Assembly (NCBI GenBank): GCA_942493035.1
Contig: OW818666.1
Location: forward strand, 4,278,001 to 4,342,000
Direction: 5' to 3'
DNA from: WRGT01 sp942493035
GTDB lineage: Bacteria > Spirochaetota > UBA4802 > UBA5550
Length of the DNA stretch: 64,000 nt
The translations under genes and the position numbers were made by a program. Shown here piece after piece: positions 16,896-26,415 of this stretch. Within the stretch, counting starts at the first letter, position 1; each line of letters opens with the position of its first letter. Under the pieces are notes generated by a model, which had not been told where the DNA came from, did no database searches, and saw nothing but the letters and a program-made list of their open reading frames with translations.

Positions 16896-17966
16896 TTGTC
16901 TAAGTTGATTGAAATAAATTATAATGTATTTAAGGATTTATCGGTGAGAACAGTTTCTGTATTCAAAAGATTTTACGGTGGTTTATTTTCCACAGTATTG
17001 CTATCTATTATAACCTTTATTTTAGCAGAGATTCCGGGTAAAGCCGAATTGAACGATGTCGATATGTTAAGCAAAGATCAGGTCATTATCAATAATGTTA
17101 ATGATGGTTCTGCGGGGAATGACTTTTTTTCTAAAGATCTGACTCGCGGGTATACCTTGGGATTACTCATACCTTCAACACTATTTCTCGGCATTAAATC
17201 CTGGGATTGGGGAAAGAGTAACGATCCAAAAGTTGCTGATGAAGGATGGTTTGGCAGAGATACTACTTTCGGCGGTGCGGATAAAGCCGGTCATTTTTTT
17301 GCTCATTATGCACTGCAAAGAATAACATATTCTATATTCGATTGGACAGAAAACGGTGAAGACCGCAAATGGGCTTATTCGCTGGGATCATCTTTAGCTG
17401 TGGGTCTGTTTATTGAGATTGGAGATTCATTTTCAGATTACGGCTTAAGTGTTGAAGATATTGTGATGGATTGCACTGGTATCTTAACAGGGGCTATGCT
17501 CGATTACTCCCCTATTCTCAATGGCCTCCTCGGATTCAGTGTGGAATACATTCCTACAAAAGGATTCATTGCAAAAGCTGATAATAATGATCTGGTTAAA
17601 TCCTATGTTGACTTTGTGAATGATTATAGCGGTTGGCAGTATATGCTTAATTTTAAAATTGCAGGCATCAGAAATTTAGGTTTTGATGTTCCTCTTATAC
17701 TGAGATTACTCAGCGTAGACGTCGGGTGGTATACAAAAGGGTATTCGGTCAATGACGCTGGTAAATATGCAATACCGAAGGAGGAGTGGGAAAGAAATCT
17801 TTTTGTCGGCATTTCAATCAATTCTGCTCAGGCAGTTGCCGAGATGTGGCCTTCGGAGTACAAAAATAAAGGATACACTGTAATACATACATCACTGCAG
17901 TATTATCATCTGCCATATGAACATCTTCCCATACCGACAAGATATGTCACGGATCTCAATGAATAA
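16896..17966 (+). CDS. DUF2279-family membrane-associated protein
   Basis: A 356-residue protein started at TTG, 9 bp after AAGGTGG. It has a hydrophobic N-terminal segment (about residues 28-46) that could be a signal anchor. The central block GGADKAGHFFAHYALQRI and the following EIGDSFSDYGLSVEDIVMD match DUF2279 (YfiM-like) proteins, which are envelope proteins of unknown function. The C-terminal part is rich in aromatic beta-like segments ending LPYEHLPIPTRYV. It converges with the next gene with only 3 bp between them. No functional inference is safe. Confidence 0.65.
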   Translation: MSKLIEINYNVFKDLSVRTVSVFKRFYGGLFSTVLLSIITFILAEIPGKAELNDVDMLSKDQVIINNVNDGSAGNDFFSKDLTRGYTLGLLIPSTLFLGIKSWDWGKSNDPKVADEGWFGRDTTFGGADKAGHFFAHYALQRITYSIFDWTENGEDRKWAYSLGSSLAVGLFIEIGDSFSDYGLSVEDIVMDCTGILTGAMLDYSPILNGLLGFSVEYIPTKGFIAKADNNDLVKSYVDFVNDYSGWQYMLNFKIAGIRNLGFDVPLILRLLSVDVGWYTKGYSVNDAGKYAIPKEEWERNLFVGISINSAQAVAEMWPSEYKNKGYTVIHTSLQYYHLPYEHLPIPTRYVTDLNE

Positions 17967-17969
17967 GTT

Positions 17970-18641
17970 TTATTCAGAATATCCATTCACGCAGCGGGTG
18001 CGACCGAATACTATCCCCAGCAGGATAAATATAACTATAGAAACTAATGCATAGCCAATGATGCCAATATTCCGGACTTGCATATTTGCTAAAGGGACGC
18101 CAATCAACCCCACGAGACTCAAAATTCCACTGATAAACATTAAAATCCGAACTGCTGTTTCCAATCTGTTCCCCTTGAAAACAGGAGCAGCAAAGATCAT
18201 TGAGAGAGCAAAGAACCAGTCCCATGCCAGGATATCTAATGCATAAATCACTGATGGCCACTTAAAAGAAAATAAAAAATGAGCCCCTGCCAATCCTGAA
18301 GTTTCAATTTCATGGCTGACCGACAGAATGACAAAATGAACGCTGGATGTAATACCTGTAAGAATAATCATAAAGACAAGTGCTGTAAGGCTGTATACTT
18401 TGACCTCCGAGGATGCGTAGGCATGAACTGCTATCATGCTGAGAGTTAACAGTAGTGCTATTATGATGATTAACAGTTCCATAATTGTGAAGTATGGATC
18501 ACCGATCGGGTCCATAGGTGACTTGAGAGAGAAAAAACCAAGAATCGTAGTTACTGCGTATGCCACCAGAATAAGGGATACGGAAAAAGTTGAGACCATC
18601 CCGATTGCACGATGCTGTGGTGTGAAACTTTCATGGGACAT
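17970..18641 (-). CDS. Integral membrane protein of unknown function
   Basis: A 223-residue protein with six or seven predicted membrane segments, no recognisable motif and a charged C-terminus. I do not recognise the family. Helices recur about every 30 residues, with a histidine pair near the third and fourth helices (VHAYAS, VHFVILSVSHE) that could bind a metal or heme; this is speculation. It is monocistronic, with the closest neighbour in the same direction (the DUF433 pair) located downstream. Confidence 0.6.
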   Translation of the reverse strand: MSHESFTPQHRAIGMVSTFSVSLILVAYAVTTILGFFSLKSPMDPIGDPYFTIMELLIIIIALLLTLSMIAVHAYASSEVKVYSLTALVFMIILTGITSSVHFVILSVSHEIETSGLAGAHFLFSFKWPSVIYALDILAWDWFFALSMIFAAPVFKGNRLETAVRILMFISGILSLVGLIGVPLANMQVRNIGIIGYALVSIVIFILLGIVFGRTRCVNGYSE

Positions 18642-18765
18642 TTTATTACTCCTTTCTTTATTAAATTACATTTAAAATTTAATTTAAGCAGGGTGTATTA
18701 AAAACTTTTTGTCAGGGAAGATATATATTTCAAATTCTGCTAATATTCATTATAATCCTTTAACT

Positions 18766-18793
18766 CCAGAGAGTTGAGCTTAAAACTCTCTGG
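18766..18793. terminator. Hairpin downstream of the DUF433/DUF5615 pair
   Basis: CCAGAGAGTT (18766-18775) pairs perfectly with AACTCTCTGG (18784-18793). It lies 130 bp past the toxin gene on its transcription side. There is no strong T-run, so termination is uncertain. Confidence 0.4.
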
Positions 18794-18926
18794 AAGCTAT
18801 CAAAAAATCCTATATAGAAAATTTCTGGTGTTAATCGTACTTTCCTGTATAGATACGGGTAACTCCATTTATGCAATAGTTAGTGGTTATTCTTTGCTTT
18901 TTGAATGTAGAAAAAGTTTTATCAGA

Positions 18927-19298
18927 TCAATAAGGATTTAATAGTGAATTAATATTTCTTATCCTGATTGTTTCTGGAGTTACAACTGTGAATGCGTTAA
19001 GAAGTTTATCCCCATGTTCCCTCATAACGTGGACAGCAAGAGCTGCTTTTTCGGAATTGGAAATGCCGAAAACTCTGAACAGTACAACTCCGGTAGAAAT
19101 CATTTTTTTTCTGAATACAAGTTCACCAAAATCTTTATCAGCAGTGAGTAAAAGGGCATCATTTGTATTGGCTAAAGCCAGGACTTTATCATCAGACACT
19201 CCACGCTCCATATCATGAATATACCAAATCTTATAACCTTCACCACTTAGGGCATCGGTAATTTGTCTCTCAATACTTTCATCAAGTACAAGTTTCAA
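18927..19298 (-). CDS. DUF5615 PIN-like toxin
   Basis: A 123-residue protein with the PIN-like layout: VLDESIE at the N-terminus, VSDDKVLALANTNDALLLTADKDFGEL in the middle (acidic residues for metal binding), and a C-terminal IRIRN tail. DUF5615 proteins are predicted RNases partnered with DUF433 antitoxins (VapBC45-like). It follows the DUF433 gene with a single base between the stop and its ATG, so the two form an operon. The arrangement is complete with no defect. Confidence 0.85.
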   Translation of the reverse strand: MKLVLDESIERQITDALSGEGYKIWYIHDMERGVSDDKVLALANTNDALLLTADKDFGELVFRKKMISTGVVLFRVFGISNSEKAALAVHVMREHGDKLLNAFTVVTPETIRIRNINSLLNPY

Positions 19299-19299
19299 T

Positions 19300-19527
19300 T
19301 TAAGCGCTAACCGGGTAAATGATATCTGACTTTAATGCCTTCGCGGCAAAGTTAAGAGCTGCATATATTGCTTCTTGCGTCAATTGCGGATGCGCTTCAA
19401 TTATCTGATCAATAGATTCTCCATATGAAAGTTTTTCCAGTATTAATTCTACCGTAATTCTTGTACCAGAGATTACAGGCTTCCCCATCATTATTTCCGG
19501 GTCTGATGTTATTAAATTTAAATTCAT
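19300..19527 (-). CDS. DUF433 antitoxin
   Basis: A 75-residue protein with the DUF433 signature: ITSDPEIMMGKPVISGTRITVELILEKL, then a helix-turn-helix-like segment ending in ALNFAAKAL. It is the DNA-binding antitoxin of the downstream DUF5615 toxin. It probably represses its own promoter, located in the gap to the right. Confidence 0.87.
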   Translation of the reverse strand: MNLNLITSDPEIMMGKPVISGTRITVELILEKLSYGESIDQIIEAHPQLTQEAIYAALNFAAKALKSDIIYPVSA

Positions 19528-19754
19528 AATAATTACCTTTTTTAATAACTTAATGAACTCAATTTTCGACGCTATGTCAACAATATTTATCTGCGCAAAA
19601 TTGAATTTAAAGCATTGCGTATTGAATACTTTTTGTCAAGAATGATACATTTACAAAAAATAAGAAGGTACCCAATCTGTTCCGTTAATTTCAGTATACT
19701 GGTATAACATTCTCTTAGGTTTAAAGCTTTTTCCAAAAAAAGAAAACAGGTCTT

Positions 19755-19835
19755 TACTCATAAACTGGTGGTGAAATTGCTCTCCGCTGCGACTGTGGCG
19801 CGGCTGAGATAAAATACCACAGGTTTTTGAGCAGT
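19755..19835. repeat. Dispersed repeat R2, copy a
   Basis: The sequence CATAAACTGGTGGTGAAATT, followed by GCTCTCCGCTGCG and AAAATACCACAGG, is the inverse of the copy at 43556-43632. The hairpin is degraded here (GCTCTCCGCTGCGACTGTGG). Confidence 0.6.
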
Positions 19836-19912
19836 AACGATAACAGTTACGTTTTATTGTTGAAAATAATATTTATTAATAAGCTATGGTCTACTATTGA
19901 AGTATATATAAT

Positions 19913-19983
19913 TTCAGTAATAATTCCTTAGTTTTCATGATGAATACTTTATTCTCCCCGCCGCCGCCGGAGGCGGCGGGGAG
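19913..19983. repeat. Mosaic repeat R3, copy a, with GC-rich hairpin
   Basis: The flank TTCAGTAATAATTCCTTA is followed by a 12-bp perfect stem (CTCCCCGCCGCC at 19954-19965 with its complement at 19972-19983). Copies at 35839-35913 and a remnant at 22266-22350 share the flank but carry a different hairpin core. The rest of the 19528-20054 gap holds nothing recognisable. Confidence 0.65.
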
Positions 19984-20054
19984 ATATGATTCTTTTTTCA
20001 TTAAAATATACTACAGGGGATTAACACTGATATAATTTTGAGGTTATTTTAAAA

Positions 20055-21284
20055 ATGGCAAAAATCAGAGCTTTCAAAGGGGTCAGACCGGTAAAGGATC
20101 TAGCGGATAAGATCGCAGAGCTTCCATATGATGTTGTATCTCTTCCTGAGGTTATTGAGATAGCAGGGAACAATCCGTATAACTTTTATCATGTTACCAG
20201 ATCGGAAATGGATCTTGCTCCCGGAACCGATCCTTATTCACCTGAAGTATATAAGAAAGCAAAAGAGACTTTTGATATGTTCAAGGATAAGGGATTCATG
20301 ACTGTCGATAATGATCCGATTCTTTATCTCTATTCGCAGGTTATGGACGGACGTACCCAGACAGGTGTTGTTGCCTGTGCCGATGTTGATGATTACATAA
20401 AAGAGATTATCAAAAAGCATGAACTCACAAGAGAGGAAAAAGAACTCGATAGGACCAGACATGTTGATATCGTCAACGCGAATACAGGTCCTGTTTTTTT
20501 AATATACAGGGACAGTGATGAAAAACGAAAACTTATAGAGAAAGCCATGACTGCTCAGCCTGTTTACGATTTCACAGCCTCTGACGGGATTAAACACATA
20601 GTAAGATTGATCGATGACCAGGCCCTTATTGCTGAGATAAAAAAATCATTCGAAAAGGATGAACTCTACATCGCTGACGGTCACCATAGAGCTGCCTCGG
20701 CAGTACGCGTATGCAAAATGAGAAGAGAAGCAAATCCATCATACACAGGCGATGAGGAGTTCAACGGTTTTCAGGCTGTTATCTTCCCTCATACTCAGCT
20801 GAAGATCCTTGCGTATAACAGGGTAGTGAAGGATCTTAACGGAATGACTACCGATGACTTTATGAAAAAACTTGCAGAAGATTTCAGAATTGAAAAGAGC
20901 GATGTAAAGGTTCCGGTGAAGGTAAATACCTTTGCCATGTACATCGGGAAAGAGTGGTACTCCATGAATCCTAAGTTCGAAATATCATCAGATCCTATTG
21001 AATCGCTCGATGTTACAATAATACAGAAGAGAGTGCTTGCCCCGCTTCTTGGAATTAACGATCCGCGAAAGGATAAGCGCATAGATTTTGTCGGAGGGAT
21101 AAGAGGAACAGCTGAACTTGAAAAGGTTGTTGATTCCGGAGATTTTGCAGTTGCATTCTCAATGTATCCCACTGAAATCGAACAGCTCATGAACGTTTCC
21201 GATGCAGGATTGATAATGCCTCCGAAATCCACATGGTTTGAACCGAAGCTCCGGGATGGACTTCTGGTTCACGAACTGGACTGA
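20055..21284 (+). CDS. DUF1015 family protein
   Basis: A 409-residue protein with the complete DUF1015 (COG4198) layout: N-terminal IRAFKGVRPVKDLADKIAEL and PYDVVS, central LYIADGHHRAASAV, and C-terminal DFAVAFSMYPTEIEQLMNVSDAGLIMPPKSTWFEPK. The DGHHR motif resembles ParB/Srx-type nucleotide-binding kinases, and some relatives are considered candidate serine kinases. In many spirochaetes and Thermotogae the gene lies by serA or serC; here serC is about 7 kb upstream on the other strand. The assignment to the family is firm, but function is inferred. Confidence 0.88.
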   Translation: MAKIRAFKGVRPVKDLADKIAELPYDVVSLPEVIEIAGNNPYNFYHVTRSEMDLAPGTDPYSPEVYKKAKETFDMFKDKGFMTVDNDPILYLYSQVMDGRTQTGVVACADVDDYIKEIIKKHELTREEKELDRTRHVDIVNANTGPVFLIYRDSDEKRKLIEKAMTAQPVYDFTASDGIKHIVRLIDDQALIAEIKKSFEKDELYIADGHHRAASAVRVCKMRREANPSYTGDEEFNGFQAVIFPHTQLKILAYNRVVKDLNGMTTDDFMKKLAEDFRIEKSDVKVPVKVNTFAMYIGKEWYSMNPKFEISSDPIESLDVTIIQKRVLAPLLGINDPRKDKRIDFVGGIRGTAELEKVVDSGDFAVAFSMYPTEIEQLMNVSDAGLIMPPKSTWFEPKLRDGLLVHELD

Positions 21285-21288
21285 TCAA

Positions 21289-22230
21289 TCAGAAGGTATA
21301 GATCTCTATTTTATTGTCCCCTTTCTCACACGCAGCAGTAGTTGCAAACTCTGATCGTCTGATGAATGATTCAAGTACAAGATCGTTCATCAGGTGGTCA
21401 TCCGGTTTGCCGTTCTTTTCAACATCTTCAGGATCGAGTTCCGAAATACCAATTGAAACGCATGGACTTATATATCTATCTTTATATTTGAATTTCTTGC
21501 TCTGAAGATTCTTTATTATTCTCTCTGCAACTTTTTCAGCTTCCTCATTTCTTGCATGAGGGAGGAATATTACAAAACGGGATACTTCAAATCTTCCGAT
21601 TTTATCATATGGTCTTATAGATTTTTTTAATCTCCCTGCGAATTCTCCGAGGAAAGCATCGAAAACTTTTGTTCCGAATTCATTGAGAAGTTCATCATAA
21701 TTGTGAAGATTTATCATTATTGAACAAGTAAAATCCCCTCTTCGTGACGCCCGCCCCATTTCGCTCATCATCTCATCAAGGAGTGCTCTTCTGTTGAGGA
21801 CGGATGTGATCGGATCCTCTTTGGCAAATTTAATCAGTTTCTTTTTGGTCTTAACCAGTGTACTATTCAGATCTATATTCTTTTTAACTACGCGCAGTTT
21901 GAGTTTGAGTTCATCCTTTGTGAACGGGATAGTGATATAATCATCAGCACCTGCTGTAACTCCCTCGGAAAGGTCTGCTGCTGTATCTTTTGTGCCGATG
22001 AGCAGGATAAACGGATGGCTTTTCATCCCTTTTATTTTTTTAATAGCACCGCAGATTTCGGAATTCATACCGTCAATCCAGTTTATTATAACCAATTCAG
22101 GCGTACCTGTATTCAGTACTTCGGCAACCGGCTGATTGTGAAGCTCGGTAATTTCCAGATTGAATTCTGAAGATATCTCTTCCAGAGGTTTCAGTATTGT
22201 CTTTGTATGATTTGCCAGAGTAACTTTCAT
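21289..22230 (-). CDS. Degenerate receiver-GGDEF protein
   Basis: A 313-residue protein with a receiver-like domain (1-120) and a diguanylate-cyclase-like domain (135-310; entry motif DPITSVLNRR). Key residues are missing. The receiver phosphoacceptor is Asn50 (ELVIINWIDG) instead of Asp, and the conserved Lys is Ile101 (YITIPFTKDEL). The GGDEF signature reads EVSRF (215-219), and the metal-binding D of the first strand is not kept (INLHNYDEL). It should neither be phosphorylated nor make c-di-GMP; a protein-interaction or nucleotide-sensing role is more likely. It converges with the DUF1015 gene, 4 bp apart. Confidence 0.85.
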   Translation of the reverse strand: MKVTLANHTKTILKPLEEISSEFNLEITELHNQPVAEVLNTGTPELVIINWIDGMNSEICGAIKKIKGMKSHPFILLIGTKDTAADLSEGVTAGADDYITIPFTKDELKLKLRVVKKNIDLNSTLVKTKKKLIKFAKEDPITSVLNRRALLDEMMSEMGRASRRGDFTCSIMINLHNYDELLNEFGTKVFDAFLGEFAGRLKKSIRPYDKIGRFEVSRFVIFLPHARNEEAEKVAERIIKNLQSKKFKYKDRYISPCVSIGISELDPEDVEKNGKPDDHLMNDLVLESFIRRSEFATTAACEKGDNKIEIYTF

Positions 22231-22265
22231 ATTAACCTGCCTGATTGCGGTATTCTTAACCCATA

Positions 22266-22350
22266 ATCAGTAATAATTCCTGAACATAGGTTTTAGTGTT
22301 AAAAAGAAAATATATATCCCGGACGCTTTCAGCGGCGGAGAGAATATAGC
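22266..22350. repeat. Remnant of mosaic repeat R3
   Basis: ATCAGTAATAATTCCTGAAC matches the left flank of R3 at 19913 and 35839. The core here is only an imperfect stem (GGACGCTTTCAGCGGCGG). It lies in the leader of the receiver-GGDEF gene. Confidence 0.45.
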
Positions 22351-22415
22351 TTTTTTATGTATAAATATTACTAATATATAATGCAAATTTAAAATTTTGT
22401 CAACAAATTTAAAGT

Positions 22416-24851
22416 TTACCTGATTTCGATTGAATATGGCTGAATGTAAAGTGTCTGTTCCTCCAGCATCCTGTATTTTTCAATATTCTGTACCAGAAAT
22501 TTAAGGTGATTAATCATTACAGATAAATCACTATTGTTTAATATCCCTCTGAGAAAAGATCCATTCTCGGGAAGATTAACTATCCGGTATTCTGAATTGA
22601 GATCTGCTTTATTTTTTGCATACTCTATTGCTGCAATTAATCCGCCGGTTTCGTTTACCAGTTTATTCCCTTTTGCAGCAGAACCGGTATGAATTTTTCC
22701 CTCGGCAATTTGCGGGATTTCATTTTCAGTAATACCTCTCCCCTCCATTACTTTACCGGTAAATCTGTCGTAGATAAAATCTATCTCCTTATGCAGTAAG
22801 ACTTTATCGTTTTCAGTAAGACTTCGTGATTCCGAAAATATATCTGCAAACTCGCTCATCTTAATTGTCTCTGTGCTTATCCCGAGTTTAGAATATAACT
22901 CTTCCGCAGATATTTTTCCTGCGATAACACCAATGGAACCTGTAATTGTACCTTTACCGGCAAAGACCGGATCTCCAGTACATGCAATATAGTATCCGCC
23001 CGATGCAGCGGTATTTCCGAACGAGAATACTACAGGTTTAGGATTCATCTTTTTTGCAGAGTACAGCGCGTTCCACATGAAATCTGAAGCTGCAGCAGAA
23101 CCTCCGCCTGAATCTATTCTTATGACAACAGCCTTAACGGATCGGTCACCGAATGCTTTATCTATGGAGAGTTTGTATTCATAATCTCCTGTTGAGCTCG
23201 ACATTGCGGAACCTCCCCCTTTGCCGGAGACGATTGAACCTGTTACGCTGATAACTGCAATTGCCGGGAGTGTGCTCCATGAACTGACCGATTCCCCGTC
23301 ACTTATATATTCAGAAAATGAAATTGTTTTTCCGTTCCCCTTGATTGAATCGACAGCTTCATTGGCGTACATTACTTCATCAATAAATCCCTTCTCTTTG
23401 GCTTCAGCGGGAGTATATAAACCCTTTGTGAAAAGTTCGTCAACTGCATCGCGGGTCAGTTTTCTCTGTTCAATTATTCCGCTTATAAACTGATCATTCA
23501 AGTCAGTAAGAATTGTTTTAAGATTTTCTCTGGCATGTTCTGACATATCTGATCTTGTATAAGTTTCATTGAACGATTTGTATTTACCTTTACTGATAGA
23601 TTCGAATTTGACTCCCCCTTTATCGAGCAGCCCCTTCAGGAAATATGCCTTAGCGCTGAGTCCGGTTATTTTAAATGTTGAATTAGGTGTAAAAAATATT
23701 TTATCCGATGCGGTTGCGAGATAATACTCCCTGTTCCCTGAATAGCTGAGAATAGTATAAACTTTTTTACCATCAGAGCGGAGTCTGTTGAGCAGATCCC
23801 TTATCTCCTGAGTCTGAGCCATTCCAAATCCGGAGCTTTCGATTTCAATAATCAATCCGGTTATAGTCGGGTCATCTCCTGCTTTTGAAATTCCCTTCAG
23901 CAGATCCCTGAATACAGATTTTCTCTTCGAAAATATTCCCGACTCTTCCCGCTCTGCAGTGTAGTCTCCGCTGATTTTCAGAGTTACAAAATTTTCTCCG
24001 GGAGCTATGTGTATACTTTTTTTCATTCTCTTTGAACTGAATGCGATACCGGCACTTTTAAAATCTGCTGTTTCAGATTTTTCTGAACCGTATGCATCTA
24101 TAGTCATCTCCATACCGCTGCCGCTTCTTAAATAAAGAGGCAAAGTCAATCCCGCGGTGATGCTTTTATCTGTTCCATATTTAAGTGTGAGAGATATATC
24201 TTTATATCCTTTAAGTTCCGCAGAGTAGTAGAATTCAGCATCTCTGTCCTTTTGTGTAATACATCCTGCAGATAGAGTCAGGTAATCTTTCCATGGCCGC
24301 AGCGATAATGAGTAGTCAATAGATGGCGATATATGTTCCCCTCCGATCTCTCCGTTAAGATCTCTGAAGGCAGTCCCTATTGAAATAAATTTAACCGGCC
24401 TGAAGAGTAACCCTGCGCTCCAGCCTGAGTAGCTGTTGTAATATTCATCGCTGCCGCTGCTGAAGGAGTATCCGGCTCCGAATCCGAATGTATTGCCGAA
24501 AAAGAAGCCTCTATTAATACTGTAAAGATTTACTCCGGAATTCAGGATTGAATTACCATCCATGTCCGGAATTGTATTATAGCGTGAGTATATAAGATCA
24601 AATCCGAAAAGATTCAATACTGCGAAGTGGTTAGCATTATCTTCACTGTTATACATCAGATATCGGTATGCTATGTTACTGGTGCTGTCCATGTCTGTAA
24701 AAACAGGATTCAGCATTGATGAAAATGATCCTCCGGAGTAACTTGATGATAGTGCAGATGGAGGGAGCGGAAAGGGATTTTCTGCTGAAAACAGTGCAGA
24801 TACGGCAGTAAAAATTAAAAACACAACGGTAACAGCTTTTTTTCCAGACAT
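22416..24851 (-). CDS. sppA: SppA-type S49 peptidase fused to an N-terminal barrel-like domain
   Basis: An 811-residue protein with a cleavable signal (about 1-23). Residues 24-280 are rich in alternating aromatic and Gly segments, like a PorV/OMP barrel or a beta-rich domain. From about residue 285 there is a full tandem SppA (two peptidase folds): the catalytic Lys425 is in KGKYKSFNET, the nucleophile Ser617 in GNTAASGGYY, and the substrate groove in GTITGSIGV. SppA removes cleaved signal peptides. Here the signal and barrel would place it outside the inner membrane, unlike the anchored enterobacterial enzyme. The gene is the last of a run with tmk, EI24 and sua5. The domain order is firm; the role of the barrel is inferred. 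Confidence 0.85.
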   Translation of the reverse strand: MSGKKAVTVVFLIFTAVSALFSAENPFPLPPSALSSSYSGGSFSSMLNPVFTDMDSTSNIAYRYLMYNSEDNANHFAVLNLFGFDLIYSRYNTIPDMDGNSILNSGVNLYSINRGFFFGNTFGFGAGYSFSSGSDEYYNSYSGWSAGLLFRPVKFISIGTAFRDLNGEIGGEHISPSIDYSLSLRPWKDYLTLSAGCITQKDRDAEFYYSAELKGYKDISLTLKYGTDKSITAGLTLPLYLRSGSGMEMTIDAYGSEKSETADFKSAGIAFSSKRMKKSIHIAPGENFVTLKISGDYTAEREESGIFSKRKSVFRDLLKGISKAGDDPTITGLIIEIESSGFGMAQTQEIRDLLNRLRSDGKKVYTILSYSGNREYYLATASDKIFFTPNSTFKITGLSAKAYFLKGLLDKGGVKFESISKGKYKSFNETYTRSDMSEHARENLKTILTDLNDQFISGIIEQRKLTRDAVDELFTKGLYTPAEAKEKGFIDEVMYANEAVDSIKGNGKTISFSEYISDGESVSSWSTLPAIAVISVTGSIVSGKGGGSAMSSSTGDYEYKLSIDKAFGDRSVKAVVIRIDSGGGSAAASDFMWNALYSAKKMNPKPVVFSFGNTAASGGYYIACTGDPVFAGKGTITGSIGVIAGKISAEELYSKLGISTETIKMSEFADIFSESRSLTENDKVLLHKEIDFIYDRFTGKVMEGRGITENEIPQIAEGKIHTGSAAKGNKLVNETGGLIAAIEYAKNKADLNSEYRIVNLPENGSFLRGILNNSDLSVMINHLKFLVQNIEKYRMLEEQTLYIQPYSIEIR

Positions 24852-24909
24852 CAGTTTCTCCCTGAAGTATGAGTAATTTTATTATATAAACCGGTACTTC
24901 GAATAATTT

Positions 24910-25521
24910 TTATAGGGTATTTCCAACAAGAAGCAGATAATCATTTTTTATTATCCGGAAAATTTCATCCTCGTCAAGACTTCCGTCAATTTTAAGAAAA
25001 TTGGCATCGGCCATTTGCAGAAAGTTTTTTCTTACACCTTCGAGGAAAGCTTTTTTTTCAAAGAGCTCGGTTCTCCCTGAACCGTTTCTGGCGGTAATTC
25101 TCCGTATCGCTTCAGCCGGATCAATATCGATATAGTAGACTTTGTCCGGTACCGGAAAACCTCTATCTATATTCTTTTTTATTATTTCGGATGGAGATAT
25201 GAAAGATGATCCCTGGTAGGCGGCGTTTGAATAGAAGTACCTGTCCATGACAATTGTTATACCCTGATCCATACACGGTTTTATATTAAGATCAAGGTCC
25301 TGCTGGCGGTCTTCAATGAACAGGCGGATCTGCTCATCGACTGAAGCCTGAATTTCACCCTGAAGCATTTTTCTTATCTTCTGCCCGTATTCACCTGAAG
25401 TCGGTTCGGCAAGTTTTTTTACAGCGATATTTTCAGATACAATATAATTGTAAAGCAGTGAACTTTGGGTGGATTTGCCCGAGCCGTCGATCCCTTCAAA
25501 AACAATAAATTTATTTTTCAC
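24910..25521 (-). CDS. tmk: Thymidylate kinase
   Basis: A 203-residue P-loop kinase: Walker A FEGIDGSGKST (8-18), DRYFYSNAAYQG with the DR(Y) motif, and a lid segment around RNGSGRTELFEKK. It phosphorylates dTMP to dTDP. The start is GTG, 9 bp after GGGAGAA. The Arg-containing lid and absence of an LID-type ATP loop fit type I/II TMK. It is in the same direction as sua5, EI24 and sppA. Confidence 0.93.
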   Translation of the reverse strand: MKNKFIVFEGIDGSGKSTQSSLLYNYIVSENIAVKKLAEPTSGEYGQKIRKMLQGEIQASVDEQIRLFIEDRQQDLDLNIKPCMDQGITIVMDRYFYSNAAYQGSSFISPSEIIKKNIDRGFPVPDKVYYIDIDPAEAIRRITARNGSGRTELFEKKAFLEGVRKNFLQMADANFLKIDGSLDEDEIFRIIKNDYLLLVGNTL

Positions 25522-25615
25522 TAAAAAAGTTCTCCCTTTACAGCTGTATCGTTAAGCAAATCCATCCTGAACTTCATGTGCGGGATGAAAGCCGGATCCG
25601 ATTTCAGTTAATTTA

Positions 25616-26398
25616 TCATAGATTTAATACAGGTTCTATATCTTCGATATATGTTACAGTCGCTCCGACAGTGCAGAGATTCAGTCCGAGAAAACCGATT
25701 ACCGGGATGAATGAAACTATAAAAAAAGCAAGACCTGTACCGAATACAGACCTTTTGAATTTCCATGTTATACGGAGTTTATCTTTAAAACTGTATCTGT
25801 CCCTTTCCAGAGGGAAATCATAAAACTGAAAACCGTAAAAGAATAGTGCCGAGAGAAAATTTAAAAAAGCATATACAAAACTTCCGCCGGGGATCAGGTT
25901 GAGAAGCAGCAGAATAATATTTATTAATATAATCAGGACAATAAGACGTATAGAGTTTGAAAGAGCGCGCAATATATCAGAGATAACCTCCCTGAGCGAA
26001 AAAGCTTCTTCAGCACTTTTATTCCCGAGAACTTTTTCTGTTTTGAATGAAAGAAGATCAAGAAACGGAGCTGTAATAATTCCTCCGGCAATTGAATATA
26101 CGAGTACTGTAAAAATTGACAGCATAACAAATAGTACCGGCGACACAAGAATCCGCAGAAACTGCATGTACCACTCTTCCCCTGAAATAAAAGACTGGAT
26201 AAAAGGGATCAGCGAAGTGTAGGAGTAATAAAAAATTCCGGACAGTATTAATATGTTCAGTACAAATGGAACGAGAAAATATATAAGCATACTTTTGTTG
26301 TTCTGCAGAAGTGGAAATGATCTGAAGGTGTTTATAAAACCTTTATATAGGGAATTCTGAATTTCTGTTTTCCTGAAAAGTTTATTTCCTGAAGCCAT
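25616..26398 (-). CDS. EI24 (CysZ-like) membrane protein
   Basis: A 260-residue protein with about six hydrophobic segments and the EI24 family block VYSIAGGIITAPFLDLLSFKTEKVLG; the C-terminal FGTGLAFFIVSFIPVIGFLGLNLCTVGAT is also typical. The frame starts at 26410, but GGAGGA lies 4 bp before the ATG at 26398. EI24/CysZ proteins include sulfate carriers, but most members are uncharacterised, so no substrate is claimed. It begins 18 bp after sua5, so the pair is probably co-transcribed. Confidence 0.75.
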   Translation of the reverse strand: MASGNKLFRKTEIQNSLYKGFINTFRSFPLLQNNKSMLIYFLVPFVLNILILSGIFYYSYTSLIPFIQSFISGEEWYMQFLRILVSPVLFVMLSIFTVLVYSIAGGIITAPFLDLLSFKTEKVLGNKSAEEAFSLREVISDILRALSNSIRLIVLIILINIILLLLNLIPGGSFVYAFLNFLSALFFYGFQFYDFPLERDRYSFKDKLRITWKFKRSVFGTGLAFFIVSFIPVIGFLGLNLCTVGATVTYIEDIEPVLNL

Positions 26399-26415
26399 AG
26401 TCTCCTCCATTTCAC

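Noticed and set aside
19528..20054. CRISPR-like repeats in the repeat-rich gaps
   Set aside because: Repeats are few, irregularly spaced and different in core; there are no spacers of uniform length and no cas genes.
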